This document shows positions 16,760-26,049 of a stretch of 64,000 nucleotides of DNA, in pieces. This DNA comes from CAZCPB01 sp044223975. Its GTDB lineage: Bacteria > Planctomycetota > Phycisphaerae > Phycisphaerales > UBA1924. Position numbers and translations under genes: made by a program. The stretch covers positions 124,001 through 188,000 of the forward strand of contig JBGALI010000006.1 in assembly GCA_044223975.1 (NCBI GenBank). The letters run 5' to 3'. Below the pieces are notes generated by a model. The model did no database searches. It had not been told where the DNA came from and worked only from the letters and a program-made list of their open reading frames with translations. Position 1 is the stretch's first letter. Every line of letters begins with the position of its first letter.

Positions 16760-17599
16760 CTATTCCTTGATCCCCGTCAACGCCACCCCGCGCACGAACG
16801 CCTTCTGGAAGATCACGAAGACGACGACCAGCGGCAGCGTCAAAGTCGTTGCCGCGGCCATCCGCACCGGCCAGCTCTGGATGTACCTCCCGCTCGCCAG
16901 TTCCGCCACGGCCAGGGGCAGCGTCTTGTTCTGCTGGCTGTCTATCACGATCAGCGGCCAGAAGAACGAGTTCCACGACCCCACGAACGTGAAGATCGCC
17001 AGGGCCGCGATGGCCGGCCACGCCGTGGGGCGGACGATGGTCCAGAACAGCTCGAAGTCCGTCATGCCGTCGAGCCGCCCGGCCTCCAGCAGCGAGTCGG
17101 GCACGGTCGAGATCGCCTGGCGCATGTAGTAGATGCCAAAGCCGCTCGCCAGGAACGGCACGACCAGGGATTGCATGTTGTCCACGAACCCCAGCCGTCC
17201 GGCGACGATGTACGCGAAGATGAACGAGACCTGCGCCGGGAGCATCATCGTCGCCAGCACGCCCCAGAACAGCCCGTTCTTCCCCGCAAAGCGCAGCTTC
17301 GCGAACGCGAACCCCGCCAGCGCGTTGTGCGCGCACGCTAGCACCGTCGTGAGCCCCGCGGCAAGAAAGCTGGTCGCGTAGAAATCGCCCAGTGACACCG
17401 CGCGTGCCGCGTCCGCGTAGTTCGACCACCGCCACGCCTGCGGCCAGAAAGAGAACGAGGTGCCCAGCGCCTCCTGATCGCTTTTGAGCGACGTCACGAC
17501 CATCCAAAGAAAGGGCAGCAGCATCGTGAGCGCGACGCCGTACACCGCCGCGTGAGCGCCGATTCGAGCGACGGGGTTGGGAACGTTGCGGGAGGTCAT
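16760..17599 (-). CDS. Sugar ABC transporter permease, MalG-like
   Basis: A 279-residue integral membrane protein with about six transmembrane segments. It carries the permease EAA loop (LLEAGRLDGMTDFELFWTIV, then RP) that docks the ABC ATPase. The closest family is the MalG/UgpE/AraQ type of carbohydrate permeases (CUT1). It starts at ATG 17599, nine bases after the stop of the MalF-like gene, so the two are surely co-transcribed. Confidence 0.92.
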   Translation of the reverse strand: MTSRNVPNPVARIGAHAAVYGVALTMLLPFLWMVVTSLKSDQEALGTSFSFWPQAWRWSNYADAARAVSLGDFYATSFLAAGLTTVLACAHNALAGFAFAKLRFAGKNGLFWGVLATMMLPAQVSFIFAYIVAGRLGFVDNMQSLVVPFLASGFGIYYMRQAISTVPDSLLEAGRLDGMTDFELFWTIVRPTAWPAIAALAIFTFVGSWNSFFWPLIVIDSQQNKTLPLAVAELASGRYIQSWPVRMAAATTLTLPLVVVFVIFQKAFVRGVALTGIKE

Positions 17600-17608
17600 G
17601 AATTCAGT

Positions 17609-18526
17609 TCACACCGCGCGCCGTCTGAGCATCAGGATCTGCACCGCCGTGGCGCCGGCGGTCAGCGCGAAGATCACCACCCCCAGCGCCGCGGCATACC
17701 CCAGGCGCGACTGCTGAAACTCACGGTACACGTACAGGTTCAGCACGCTCGTTGCGCCCGTCTCGGTTCCGTTGGTCATCGCCCACACGATGTCGAACAC
17801 CTGCAGCGCCCCGATCACGCCCGTGACCAGGAGGAACGCCGTCATCGGCGCCACCTGCGGCCACGTGATGTGCCGCAGCACGCTGATCCGCGAGGCCCCG
17901 TCCACCTCCGCCGCTTCGTTCAAGCTCTCATTCACACCCGCCAGCGCCGCCAGGTACAGCACCATCGCAAACCCCACGCCGCGCCACACCTGCACCAGGA
18001 TGATCGAGAGCATGGGCCACTCGAGCCACGCCAAGAAAACCACGCGCCCCGCGCCGTCCCCGAACGCAAATACTGGCCCGCCCTGCAGAAAGTCGGGTGG
18101 CCGCGCCACGCCGACACTCTTGAGCAACTCCGGAATGAGCCCGCCCTGCGAGTCCAGCAGCCAGCGCCACACGAACCCGATCGCAATGATCGAGACCACC
18201 GTGGGAAGGAAGAGCGCCGTGCGGACCAAGGTCTTGCCGACAAACCACCGCGCGTGCACCGCCACGGCCAGCAGGAACCCCGCCGCCACCGTCAGCGGCA
18301 CGGTCCCCAGCACAAACACCAGCGTGTTCCGCAGCGCCGGCGTGAACCGCGGATCACCCGCCAGTCCCCGAAAATTCTCAAGCCCCACCAACCGCGCCGC
18401 CCCCGACCCCGACCAGTTGAACAAACTCAGCCCCAGCCCCAGCACCGTCGGCGCGAGCGTGAACACGAGCAGAATGACCAGCGGGAACGCAAGGAACGAG
18501 TAGGCGCTCAGCGACCGACGCGGCAT
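17609..18526 (-). CDS. Sugar ABC transporter permease, MalF-like
   Basis: A 305-residue inner-membrane permease of the MalF/UgpA (CUT1) type. The first membrane segment follows MPRRSLSAYSFLAFPLVILL. The EAA loop reads NEAAEVDGASRISVLRHITW, then P. It pairs with the MalG-like permease to form the transmembrane channel. It is the first gene of the minus-strand transporter run (permease, permease, ACP-like, binding protein). Upstream lies a 393-bp gap filled largely by a REPIN-like inverted repeat. Confidence 0.92.
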   Translation of the reverse strand: MPRRSLSAYSFLAFPLVILLVFTLAPTVLGLGLSLFNWSGSGAARLVGLENFRGLAGDPRFTPALRNTLVFVLGTVPLTVAAGFLLAVAVHARWFVGKTLVRTALFLPTVVSIIAIGFVWRWLLDSQGGLIPELLKSVGVARPPDFLQGGPVFAFGDGAGRVVFLAWLEWPMLSIILVQVWRGVGFAMVLYLAALAGVNESLNEAAEVDGASRISVLRHITWPQVAPMTAFLLVTGVIGALQVFDIVWAMTNGTETGATSVLNLYVYREFQQSRLGYAAALGVVIFALTAGATAVQILMLRRRAV

Positions 18527-18919
18527 GCGCCGAGCATAACGGAGCCGCGGCTGGATGGGAGCGAGGAGACGGTACGAACATCACGCCACTAGCAACTCTC
18601 GATCCACGAACCGACCGCCTTTTCGCCCGGAGGGCGCTCGAACGTTGCCAGGGGCACAGCGCTTCGCAAGCCCCTGGTGGACGCCAACCAGTGATTCCTT
18701 GGTTCATTTGTTCTTTCCGCCCGGATGGGCGGACGAAGGGTGCGGTGAAGTGTTCACTCCAATGCACTCTGAGCATCCGGTGCGGCTCGTTCGGCTCGAT
18801 CGCCCTGCCGGGCGAGGGGACCTTGAAGGCGCCTCCAGGGGCTCGACGCTGCGCGTCAGCGCCCCTGGCAACGACCATGCGCCCTCCGGGCGAGGAGAGC
18901 AGCAACATTCCGGTCTTTG
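18527..18919. other. Intergenic gap holding the REPIN-like element
   Basis: 393 bases between the MalF-like start and the DUF2961 stop with no credible gene. Most of it (18624-18892) is an inverted-repeat element. The promoter of the transporter genes should lie near 18530-18620, but no clear motif is visible there. Confidence 0.6.
18624..18892. repeat. REPIN-like 269-bp inverted repeat
   Basis: The left end (18624-18677) and right end (18835-18892) are imperfect reverse complements. Each holds a GCCCGGAGGGC palindrome, a GTTGCCAGGGGC block and a hairpin CCAGGGGC...GCCCCTGG. The centre (18678-18834) has further short stems. Two inverted REP-type units flanking a spacer is the organisation called REPIN. 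No transposase is encoded inside. Confidence 0.7.
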
Positions 18920-20044
18920 CTACCGCGGCCACCTCTCCGCCATCTTCGGCAATGGCACCAGCGGCGAGCTCGGCAACGCCTGATACCAGAACGCCACGCT
19001 CGCGATGTCGTCCGTCAGCGGCTGATACTTCCCGCTCTGCACCCACCACCCCAGCGCCTGCACCGTGACGCGCAAGTCCCTCGCAAACCGCACCGGGTCC
19101 ATGATGTGCCAGCGGTACAGGTTGTGCTGCGGCGGACGCGGTCCGACTTTGTCGGGCTGGGGCGCGGTGTTGCCGTGCACCGCCTGGGTGTACCCCAGGA
19201 ACGGCGTCGAGTACGTCGTCGGCGTCTGGTTTGCCGCGTGGTCCATCACAAACCCCCACGCCCCGCCGAAATAGTCCTCGGTCCCCGTGCCGCAGATGGT
19301 GGGGGAGTCCTTCGCATCTCCATCCACGAAAAACTTCACCTCTCCCTCGCCCCACCACCAGGTCGACAGCTGCGCCCACACCAGCGAAGTCCCCACGTAA
19401 TGCCCGCGCCCCTTCACCCCGTCCAGGATCACGTGCTCGGGATTCCCCCGCGTCGTCATCGACCGCCGCCACGAGGCATGGAAGTACGCCGTCCCCTCCG
19501 GCAAAGGCTCGCCGCGCAGCTCGTACGTGATCTGATAGAAAAGCTCGTTCACCGCCTTGGGCCCGTCGTTGGTGATCGTCAGCCGGAACCGCTTCGCAAA
19601 TGGCATCGGCCAGTAGCAGTTCATCCCCCCCTTGGGGTTCACCGCTACGGGAAACGAGTTCACGAGCGCCAGCCCATCGAGCCCGTTGGCAAAGAAATCC
19701 CCCAGAGGACACTCGACCGAAGGGTGCTCCTGATCGTCGTAATAGATCCGCAGCGCCAGGCACCGGTGCACATCCGTCAGCACCGTGAACCACATGTGCT
19801 TAACTTCCCCCGGCCCCGCGATGTCCGCCAGCGTCACCGTCTGCCCCGGCTGCAAATCCCGCAGGCAGGGCTTCACCTTCCAGCCTTTGCCCATCTCACT
19901 CGCCGCGGCAGTGGTCCCGGGATCGCCCGGTGAAGCCTGCGCGCCGCCCGATTTCCTGCCGTCAGGATTTTCGGCGGAGATCGAGCGGGTCTGGGAGTTG
20001 GAGAGGCGGGTGAGGTCGGAGAGGGAGCCGAAGAAGGGATTCAT
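18920..20044 (-). CDS. DUF2961 protein, glycoside hydrolase family 172
   Basis: A 374-residue DUF2961 (GH172) protein. Characterised members act on alpha-linked furanosides such as arabinofuranose or fructofuranose and assemble as trimers of jelly rolls. Recognisable segments are GPGEVKHMWFTV, LRIYYDDQEHPSVECPLGDF, GMNCYWPMPFAKRFRLTI and CGTGTEDYFGGAWGF. No signal peptide is visible, so it probably acts on imported oligosaccharides in the cytoplasm. It starts at ATG 20044, 63 bases after the stop of the GH31 gene on the same strand. Confidence 0.88.
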   Translation of the reverse strand: MNPFFGSLSDLTRLSNSQTRSISAENPDGRKSGGAQASPGDPGTTAAASEMGKGWKVKPCLRDLQPGQTVTLADIAGPGEVKHMWFTVLTDVHRCLALRIYYDDQEHPSVECPLGDFFANGLDGLALVNSFPVAVNPKGGMNCYWPMPFAKRFRLTITNDGPKAVNELFYQITYELRGEPLPEGTAYFHASWRRSMTTRGNPEHVILDGVKGRGHYVGTSLVWAQLSTWWWGEGEVKFFVDGDAKDSPTICGTGTEDYFGGAWGFVMDHAANQTPTTYSTPFLGYTQAVHGNTAPQPDKVGPRPPQHNLYRWHIMDPVRFARDLRVTVQALGWWVQSGKYQPLTDDIASVAFWYQALPSSPLVPLPKMAERWPR

Positions 20045-20107
20045 GCGAGCAGCCTACGGAAACGGTCGGACCTTTGCCGGGTTAGGGCGGGCACTTTCCA
20101 GACGTCC

Positions 20108-22183
20108 CTAGGACGAGATCAGGGAGCCGATCTCCACCCGCCGCGCGGCCGCCGCACGTACTCCCGCGATGCGCTCCGAACTCAACCTGCCACTTTCCAT
20201 CACGTACCGCGTGAGCGCAAAGTCGCCCGCTTCATATCCATGCCCCTCCCCCGCATCTTCGTACAACACCCCCTCCGCGCGCCCCGATGCATCGGGTGAA
20301 ATCACCAGCGTCAGCGGATCGAGCTCTTTCTCATCCACAAACTGCACCACCGGCCCCAGCGGCACGATCGCCCCCGGCCTGACGAACAGCCGCGGCAGTC
20401 CCTCGGCCTTCTCCTGCCCCGGCTCAAACTCGCGCCACGACGCCAGCACGCCCCCCATGCCACGCGGCCCCGCGCCCTCCCGCATCACATCGCACACCAC
20501 CAGCACATCCGCGCCCAGCAGGAACGCATCGTCCCTCGTGCGCAGCCTTGCATCCGACGGGTCCGCGAAGAAGACGGGGCGAGCCACCGGCATGCCCGTC
20601 GTGTGCGCCTCGTGGAAAAGCGTGTACAGGTACGGCAACAGCCGGTAGCGCCGCTCGAGCGCCAACCGGCAGATCCGTTCGCACGCTTCACCGAACGCCC
20701 ACGGCTCGTGGTGCTGCGAATCCTTCGTCGAGTGCGCCCGGGCGAACGGCAACAGCGCCCCGATCCCCATCCACCGCGCAAACAACTCGCCCGTCGCGTT
20801 CCCGATGAACCCGCCGATGTCCGGTCCACAAAACGGCTGCCCCGACAGGCCCAGATTCAGCACCATCGGGATCGACCACGAGAGGTGCTTCCAGTCGCTG
20901 GTGTTGTCTCCGGTCCACGTGGCCGCGTAGCGATGGCCGCCCAGGAAGTTGCTGCGTGTGAGCACGAAGGGCCGCTTGCCGGGCCGGGCCTGCTCGATCC
21001 CTTCGCGCGTGGCGCGGACCATCTGCATGCCGTAGATGTTGTGGTAGCGGGCGTGCGGGCCGGGGCCGCCGAGCTCGGTGTCGGCATCGTGGTGATTGGT
21101 CTCGGGCATCGACTTGCCCGGGCCGTCGAACACGGCGGGCTCGTTCATGTCGTTCCAGACACCGTCGATCCCCGTCGCCAGGAAGTCCTTGTAGAGGTTC
21201 GCCCACCATTCGCGCGTGCGGGCGCTGGTGAAGTCGGGGAAGGCGCACGGGCCGGGCCACACCCAGCCGTGATACTCCCGCCCCCCCGGCGACCGCCGGA
21301 CAAAGTGTCCGCCCTCACGGCCCGACGCGTACACCGCGTACCCCGGATCGACCTTGATGCCGGGGTCGATCATGTACACGGTCTTGAACCCCAGCGCGTG
21401 CAGGTCGTCGTTGAGCACGGAGGGGCTTGGGAATTTCTCCCGGTCGAACGTGAAGCAGCGGAAGCCGTCCATGTAGTCGATATCGAGCCAGATGACATCG
21501 CACGGGATGCGACGCGTGCGGAACTCTGCCGCGAGGTCGCGCACGCGCGAGTCGGGCTCGTAGCTCCAGCGGCACTGCTGGTAGCCCAAAGCCCACTTCG
21601 GCGGCATAGGCATGAAGCCCGTGAGCGCGGCAAGCTGCTTCAGCACGTCCTGCGAAGAGCCCGCATCGATCACGATCACGCCCGGCGAGTGCCCCTCGCA
21701 TTCGAAAAGGATGCCGCGTCCGGTGGTGACGCGGCAGCGGTGCGTCGTCTCGACCATCACGCCGTACGCCGAGCCGTCGCGCCGCACCGCCAGCACCCAC
21801 GGGTGCGCCTGGTACAGCGACGGGCTCTTGTCGTCGTACCCGAAGCAGTCGGTCGTCCAGCACGTCACCGCGCGGCCGGATCTCTCGAGCGGGCCGCAGC
21901 ACTCGCCGGCGCCGTAGTAGCTGGTGCCCGGCGCGCCGTCGATCGCGATCGTGCGGGCTGCCGCGCGGTCCGCGAACAACGGCCGGACAGGAAAATCGCG
22001 CGGCGCCGCACCGAGAGTGGCGGGCTCGTGGAGCAGCGCCGGGAACGGAGGCAGCGTCGCCGAGCCATGCGCGGGGTCGCGGAACCGGACGGTGCGCGGG
22101 CCGATCAGGAGAGGGGCATCATCGACGCGGAACCGTGCCGCGCGGCCGTGGAGGTACCGGACATGATGACGGGCTAGGGGCAT
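20108..22183 (-). CDS. Glycoside hydrolase family 31, alpha-glucosidase-like
   Basis: A 691-residue GH31 enzyme. The catalytic nucleophile Asp lies in GVWNDMNEPAVF (about residue 346) and the acid/base Asp in WTGDNTSDW (about 424). Other conserved blocks are ALGYQQCRWSYEP, IPCDVIWLDIDYMDGFRCFT and GADIGGF-like CGPDIGGFIGN. The family hydrolyses alpha-glucosides and alpha-xylosides; the overall sequence suggests an exo-acting alpha-glucosidase. No signal peptide is seen, which fits intracellular processing of sugars brought in by the neighbouring transporter. It probably forms a transcript with DUF2961. Divergent from the DUF4097 lipoprotein gene, 153 bases apart. Confidence 0.93.
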   Translation of the reverse strand: MPLARHHVRYLHGRAARFRVDDAPLLIGPRTVRFRDPAHGSATLPPFPALLHEPATLGAAPRDFPVRPLFADRAAARTIAIDGAPGTSYYGAGECCGPLERSGRAVTCWTTDCFGYDDKSPSLYQAHPWVLAVRRDGSAYGVMVETTHRCRVTTGRGILFECEGHSPGVIVIDAGSSQDVLKQLAALTGFMPMPPKWALGYQQCRWSYEPDSRVRDLAAEFRTRRIPCDVIWLDIDYMDGFRCFTFDREKFPSPSVLNDDLHALGFKTVYMIDPGIKVDPGYAVYASGREGGHFVRRSPGGREYHGWVWPGPCAFPDFTSARTREWWANLYKDFLATGIDGVWNDMNEPAVFDGPGKSMPETNHHDADTELGGPGPHARYHNIYGMQMVRATREGIEQARPGKRPFVLTRSNFLGGHRYAATWTGDNTSDWKHLSWSIPMVLNLGLSGQPFCGPDIGGFIGNATGELFARWMGIGALLPFARAHSTKDSQHHEPWAFGEACERICRLALERRYRLLPYLYTLFHEAHTTGMPVARPVFFADPSDARLRTRDDAFLLGADVLVVCDVMREGAGPRGMGGVLASWREFEPGQEKAEGLPRLFVRPGAIVPLGPVVQFVDEKELDPLTLVISPDASGRAEGVLYEDAGEGHGYEAGDFALTRYVMESGRLSSERIAGVRAAAARRVEIGSLISS

Positions 22184-22336
22184 GCGGGGTTCGATTCCTC
22201 GCCGCGGCGTGCGGGGTTGTGGAAACGGTGCATCCTAGCGGAGAGAAGGGCGAGCGCGGGCGCGTTAGACTGGTGAAAGCGGCGGGGGTGAGATTCCCAA
22301 AGAACGAATCGCCGAGCGCACCCCGGAGGAACGACC

Positions 22337-23188
22337 ATGATCGCGCGTCAGATGATGTGGAACCGTCGAAGCGTCACCCGCCGGGTCCTTGCCGCGTTGG
22401 GTGCGGGCCTGCTGGCGTTGCCGGCGCTGGGCTGCAGCGTGATGGACCCCACCGTCGAGGAAACACGCACGAGCACGCTGGCGCACGTGGCGGGCTCGCC
22501 GCTGTCGGTCGAGTCGGCCAACGGCTCGATCAGCGTGGCGACGTCGACAGACCTCAAAGAGATCACGGTGGTCGCCAAGCTCAAGGCCCGCACCAAGGAG
22601 CGGCTTGAGGCGACGAAGGTGCTCGCCGAGCGGAAGCCCGATAGCTCGCTGTCGATCTACGTCAAGTGGCCCGGCGATTCGCGCGAGGGCAACGAGGGGT
22701 GCAGCTTCGAGATCCGCATGCCGGACGTGAAGGGCGTGTCGCTCCAGACCTCGAACGGTTCCGTGACCCTGTCGGGTTCATCTGGCGCGGCGAACGTGAA
22801 GACCTCCAACGGGAGCGTCACCGTTTCACGCCACGACGGCGAGATAAAGATCAAGACCAGCAACGGCTCGATCACGGGGTCGGGTGTGAACGGCCCTGCG
22901 AACCTCGACACGTCCAACGGATCCGTATCGCTGAGCCTGGCGCCCTCCTTCGCCGGTCCGGTCGAGATCGATACCTCGAACGGGGCGGTCACGCTGGGCG
23001 TGGGAAGCGGCTTTGCCGGCGAGTTGTCGGTCAAGACCAGCAACGGCGCGATCACCCTGCCCTCGGGCCCCTTTGTCAAGGTCGCCTCCAAGAGCAAGGG
23101 TTCCGCGAAGCTCAGCTTCGGCGAGGGCGGCAAGAGTTCCAAGATCGCCACGAGCAACGCCTCGGTGACGGTCAGTCGCGCCGACTGA
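22337..23188 (+). CDS. DUF4097-type repeat lipoprotein
   Basis: A 283-residue lipoprotein. GGAGGA lies 6 bases before the ATG at 22337; the signal ends in the lipobox LPALGC. After about 75 residues the protein becomes a beta-strand repeat in which TSNGS or TSNGA recurs about every 18-25 residues (six close copies plus degenerate ones such as ESANGS and ATSNAS). This pattern is typical of DUF4097 (adhesin-like) beta-solenoid proteins found attached to envelopes. It is the only plus-strand gene in the sugar cluster and is flanked by divergent GH31 and convergent GH2 genes. Function unknown. Confidence 0.82.
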   Translation: MIARQMMWNRRSVTRRVLAALGAGLLALPALGCSVMDPTVEETRTSTLAHVAGSPLSVESANGSISVATSTDLKEITVVAKLKARTKERLEATKVLAERKPDSSLSIYVKWPGDSREGNEGCSFEIRMPDVKGVSLQTSNGSVTLSGSSGAANVKTSNGSVTVSRHDGEIKIKTSNGSITGSGVNGPANLDTSNGSVSLSLAPSFAGPVEIDTSNGAVTLGVGSGFAGELSVKTSNGAITLPSGPFVKVASKSKGSAKLSFGEGGKSSKIATSNASVTVSRAD

Positions 23189-23218
23189 TCCGTCCCAAGG
23201 ACCCCGGTTTGCCGGCCA

Positions 23219-26029
23219 TCAGGCAGGCAGCGCCCATCGCGCGATGTCCAATTCGCATCGCGGGGGCTTGCCGTGCGCGGCGTGGTCCAGCAGGCGCGCC
23301 AGCACGAAACTGCCGGCGAACGTGGCGTGGTCGAGCGTGCTTACCAGCAGCACGCCAGTTCCGACGCGCGCGGTGAACACCATCTCCATGGGCTTGGGAA
23401 TGCCTGAGTCGTGGGTCTGCACGAAGCGGATGATCGGCTCGATGGAGTCCGCGATGCCGAGTTCGTCCGAGGCGATCGCGCGGGCCGAGTTGCGCGTCAG
23501 GTCGTGCGAGAGCAGGTCGCACACCCAGTCGCCGTCGCCGGGCGCGAACGGGAACCCGGGCCCGTCGCGTTCGACCACCAGCGGCACGCCGCCGTAGAGA
23601 TTGATGAACCGGCTGGGGACCGAGCCGGCGTGGCGCGACGCCAGCAGCAGCGCCCGCCCGCCGGCGCGGAGGAAAGCGGCGATGTGGGGAGTGAGCCGGT
23701 GCGTGAGCACGACCGACGTGCCGCGCGGCACGGGGGCGTCGGGCGCGATGGCGGGCAGCGCGGGCGCGAGCGACGCGGTGTCGGGGAGCGAGGGCTTCCA
23801 CGTGCGGCACGCCAGCCCCCAGCCGCTGCTGTACGCTCGTTCCTCGAACTCCGGCTCGCGTTCGACCGGAGTGAACTCCATCCCGCCGAGTCGGGAGGCG
23901 TTTCGCGGAGGAGCCGTGGCTGCGGGGAGGATCCAGAGGTCCCAGGTGTTGGAGTGCAGGCCGTGCCCGTCCGCCTCCAAATGCAGGCGGCGCGGGCCAT
24001 CGACCGCAGGAACGTCAAGGATGGCCCCGGCGAAGCCCACCTCACCGCGCGGCACAGTGAGCGGGAGCCGGCCGACTTCGCGCAAGCCGGCGTGAGTTCC
24101 CGTGCGAAGCCGAAGCTCGCCCGCAAAGTCGGTGATGCCGAAGTTGGAGAGGCCCAGCCCGAGCGCCAGTGGCGAGCCGCCCGCATGCCCGCGCAGAGCT
24201 TCCGGAGTTCGCAGCAGGATCGCGGTGTCGCCCAGCCACGGGAGCGTCTGCGCGGGTTCGAACCGCCAGCGTTCGTGGTCGTCCTTGAACCCGCAGCGGC
24301 AGGCAGGGACATCGCGGATGTGGTTCATGACCCAGCCGGCGTTGGCCGCGTCGGCGCGGAAGAGTTCGACCTGGATCCTTCGAGCGTCGAGCGCCCAACG
24401 CTCGGCGCGCTGACGGAACCGTGCGAGCGACTCTTTCCCAAAGCGTGATGCAATCGCGGTTTCGAATTCCGCGCACTCCTTCGTGCCGCGTGAGAGCAGG
24501 CGCGAGTGATCCACGTTCGGATTCGGCGACGGAGACGAGCCCGGGGGCGCGGCTTGAGGCCAGTGGTTGGCGATGATCGTTTCGCCCATGACGAAGGGTT
24601 TCGGCGGCAATTCAGCCAGGCGCGAGCGCACATCGCCCAAGAACTTCGTCCACCGGCCCGTGTTGTCGTAGACGTGCTCGTCGTGCAGGTCGGTTTCGTG
24701 CGGGTTGGTCCACGAGGTGAACGCGGTCTGGGACTGGAGGAGGCGGTCGGGCAGAACTTCCTTAGCCCGCGTCCACCACCACGCCGAAAGATCAGCGTTC
24801 AGCGCTTCGTGCTCGCAACTGCCGCTGACGAGGATCACGCTGGGGTGGCGTGCATCGCGGCGCATGAACGCGTTGAAGAGGCGGTGATACTCGGCGTGAA
24901 ACTCCGGCTCGGTGCGGCTCTTCCAGACCGGGTGCTCCTGCCAGATGAGCATGCCGGTGTCGTCGGCGATGTCGTAGAAATATTCGGGCATGTAGACCAT
25001 GCACAGGCAGACGCAGTTGAAGCCCAGGGCCCGGAGACGCGTGAACTCCTCGCGGACCTGCTCGGGGGGAGGGGCCGGCGCGAGGTGGCGCGGCTCGTGG
25101 CCCCAGTGGAGCACGCCGCGGAGGAGGAGCGGGGAGCCGTTGAGCAGGACGCGGCGGTTGTCGGGGCCGCCGGTTTCGATGGTGCGGAAGCCGAAGCGGA
25201 GCACGTGCGATTCGACCGGACGACTCGACCTGCCCGCCGCGCCGTCGACATCGAGCTTCAGCGTGTACAGGCTCGGCGAATCGGGAGACCACGGCGCCAC
25301 CGGCTCCTCGATGCGGATATCCAGCTCGGCGGCGCGATCACCCGCCTTGCCCTCGAAAACGCCCCCGCCGATCTGCCGGTCCGCGGCGTTGTAGATCGTG
25401 CAGGGAACGATCGGGGCGACGGTCGTGGGGAGCATCTCGGCGCGCACGCGCACTCGGGCGGTCGCGGCATCGGCGCGAACGCTGACGCCGTTCGGGACCG
25501 CCGCGTTCACGCCCGTCCGACGCACGCTCACGCCGCACCAGATCCCCGCGTGCTGCACGCTCAGGACATCGTGGAAGCCCTTGGTGATGTGGCCGTTCTC
25601 GGTGACCGTGCCCTTCGCGGGGCGCGGGGCGTGGATCTGGTCGACCCGGACGATGAGCGGGATCGGCGCGGCGGCGGTGGTCGATCGCACCGCGTCGGTG
25701 ATATCGAACTCAAACGGCACAAAGTCACCGACGTGCCGGCCGACGTCGACGCCGTTGACCCACACGCGGCAGTCGGTCGCCACGCTCTCGAAACGCAGGC
25801 GTACGCGAGCCCGCTGATCGCGCGCCCACTCGAGCACCTCGCGCGGCAGCTCCCGCCGGTACCACGCCACTCCGTTCGCATCCATCCCCAGCACGCTCTG
25901 CCAGGCGCTCGGGACCGCAATCTCCTGCCACCCGTCCTCAGGGGGACGGGACGGCCAGCCCCAGAGCAGACCCGCGTTGTACGGGTCGTGCCGAATCTGC
26001 CAGGGGCCGCTGAGATCGAGTGTGGTCAT
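23219..26029 (-). CDS. Glycoside hydrolase family 2
   Basis: A 936-residue GH2 enzyme (beta-galactosidase/beta-mannosidase/beta-glucuronidase family). It begins with the sugar-binding domain (LSGPWQIRHDPYNAGLLWGW) and continues with an immunoglobulin-like domain. The TIM barrel includes VSGSCEHEALNADL around the presumed acid/base Glu and PFVMGETIIANHW with the presumed nucleophile Glu. The C-terminal 250 residues are a further beta domain. Specificity cannot be fixed by reading. The ATG at 26029 is 20 bases after the ribokinase stop, within a GH38-ribokinase-GH2 transcript. No signal peptide. Confidence 0.88.
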   Translation of the reverse strand: MTTLDLSGPWQIRHDPYNAGLLWGWPSRPPEDGWQEIAVPSAWQSVLGMDANGVAWYRRELPREVLEWARDQRARVRLRFESVATDCRVWVNGVDVGRHVGDFVPFEFDITDAVRSTTAAAPIPLIVRVDQIHAPRPAKGTVTENGHITKGFHDVLSVQHAGIWCGVSVRRTGVNAAVPNGVSVRADAATARVRVRAEMLPTTVAPIVPCTIYNAADRQIGGGVFEGKAGDRAAELDIRIEEPVAPWSPDSPSLYTLKLDVDGAAGRSSRPVESHVLRFGFRTIETGGPDNRRVLLNGSPLLLRGVLHWGHEPRHLAPAPPPEQVREEFTRLRALGFNCVCLCMVYMPEYFYDIADDTGMLIWQEHPVWKSRTEPEFHAEYHRLFNAFMRRDARHPSVILVSGSCEHEALNADLSAWWWTRAKEVLPDRLLQSQTAFTSWTNPHETDLHDEHVYDNTGRWTKFLGDVRSRLAELPPKPFVMGETIIANHWPQAAPPGSSPSPNPNVDHSRLLSRGTKECAEFETAIASRFGKESLARFRQRAERWALDARRIQVELFRADAANAGWVMNHIRDVPACRCGFKDDHERWRFEPAQTLPWLGDTAILLRTPEALRGHAGGSPLALGLGLSNFGITDFAGELRLRTGTHAGLREVGRLPLTVPRGEVGFAGAILDVPAVDGPRRLHLEADGHGLHSNTWDLWILPAATAPPRNASRLGGMEFTPVEREPEFEERAYSSGWGLACRTWKPSLPDTASLAPALPAIAPDAPVPRGTSVVLTHRLTPHIAAFLRAGGRALLLASRHAGSVPSRFINLYGGVPLVVERDGPGFPFAPGDGDWVCDLLSHDLTRNSARAIASDELGIADSIEPIIRFVQTHDSGIPKPMEMVFTARVGTGVLLVSTLDHATFAGSFVLARLLDHAAHGKPPRCELDIARWALPA

Positions 26030-26049
26030 GAGAGTTCGCCGCCGGCGAT

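Noticed and set aside
18555..18983. A short plus-strand frame across the inverted repeat before the GH172 gene
   Set aside because: It runs through both arms of the repeat and into the 3' end of a real gene on the other strand, with no start signal.
22337..23188. Reading the TSNG repeats as DNA-level tandem repeats
   Set aside because: The DNA between copies varies freely; the repetition is at protein level only.
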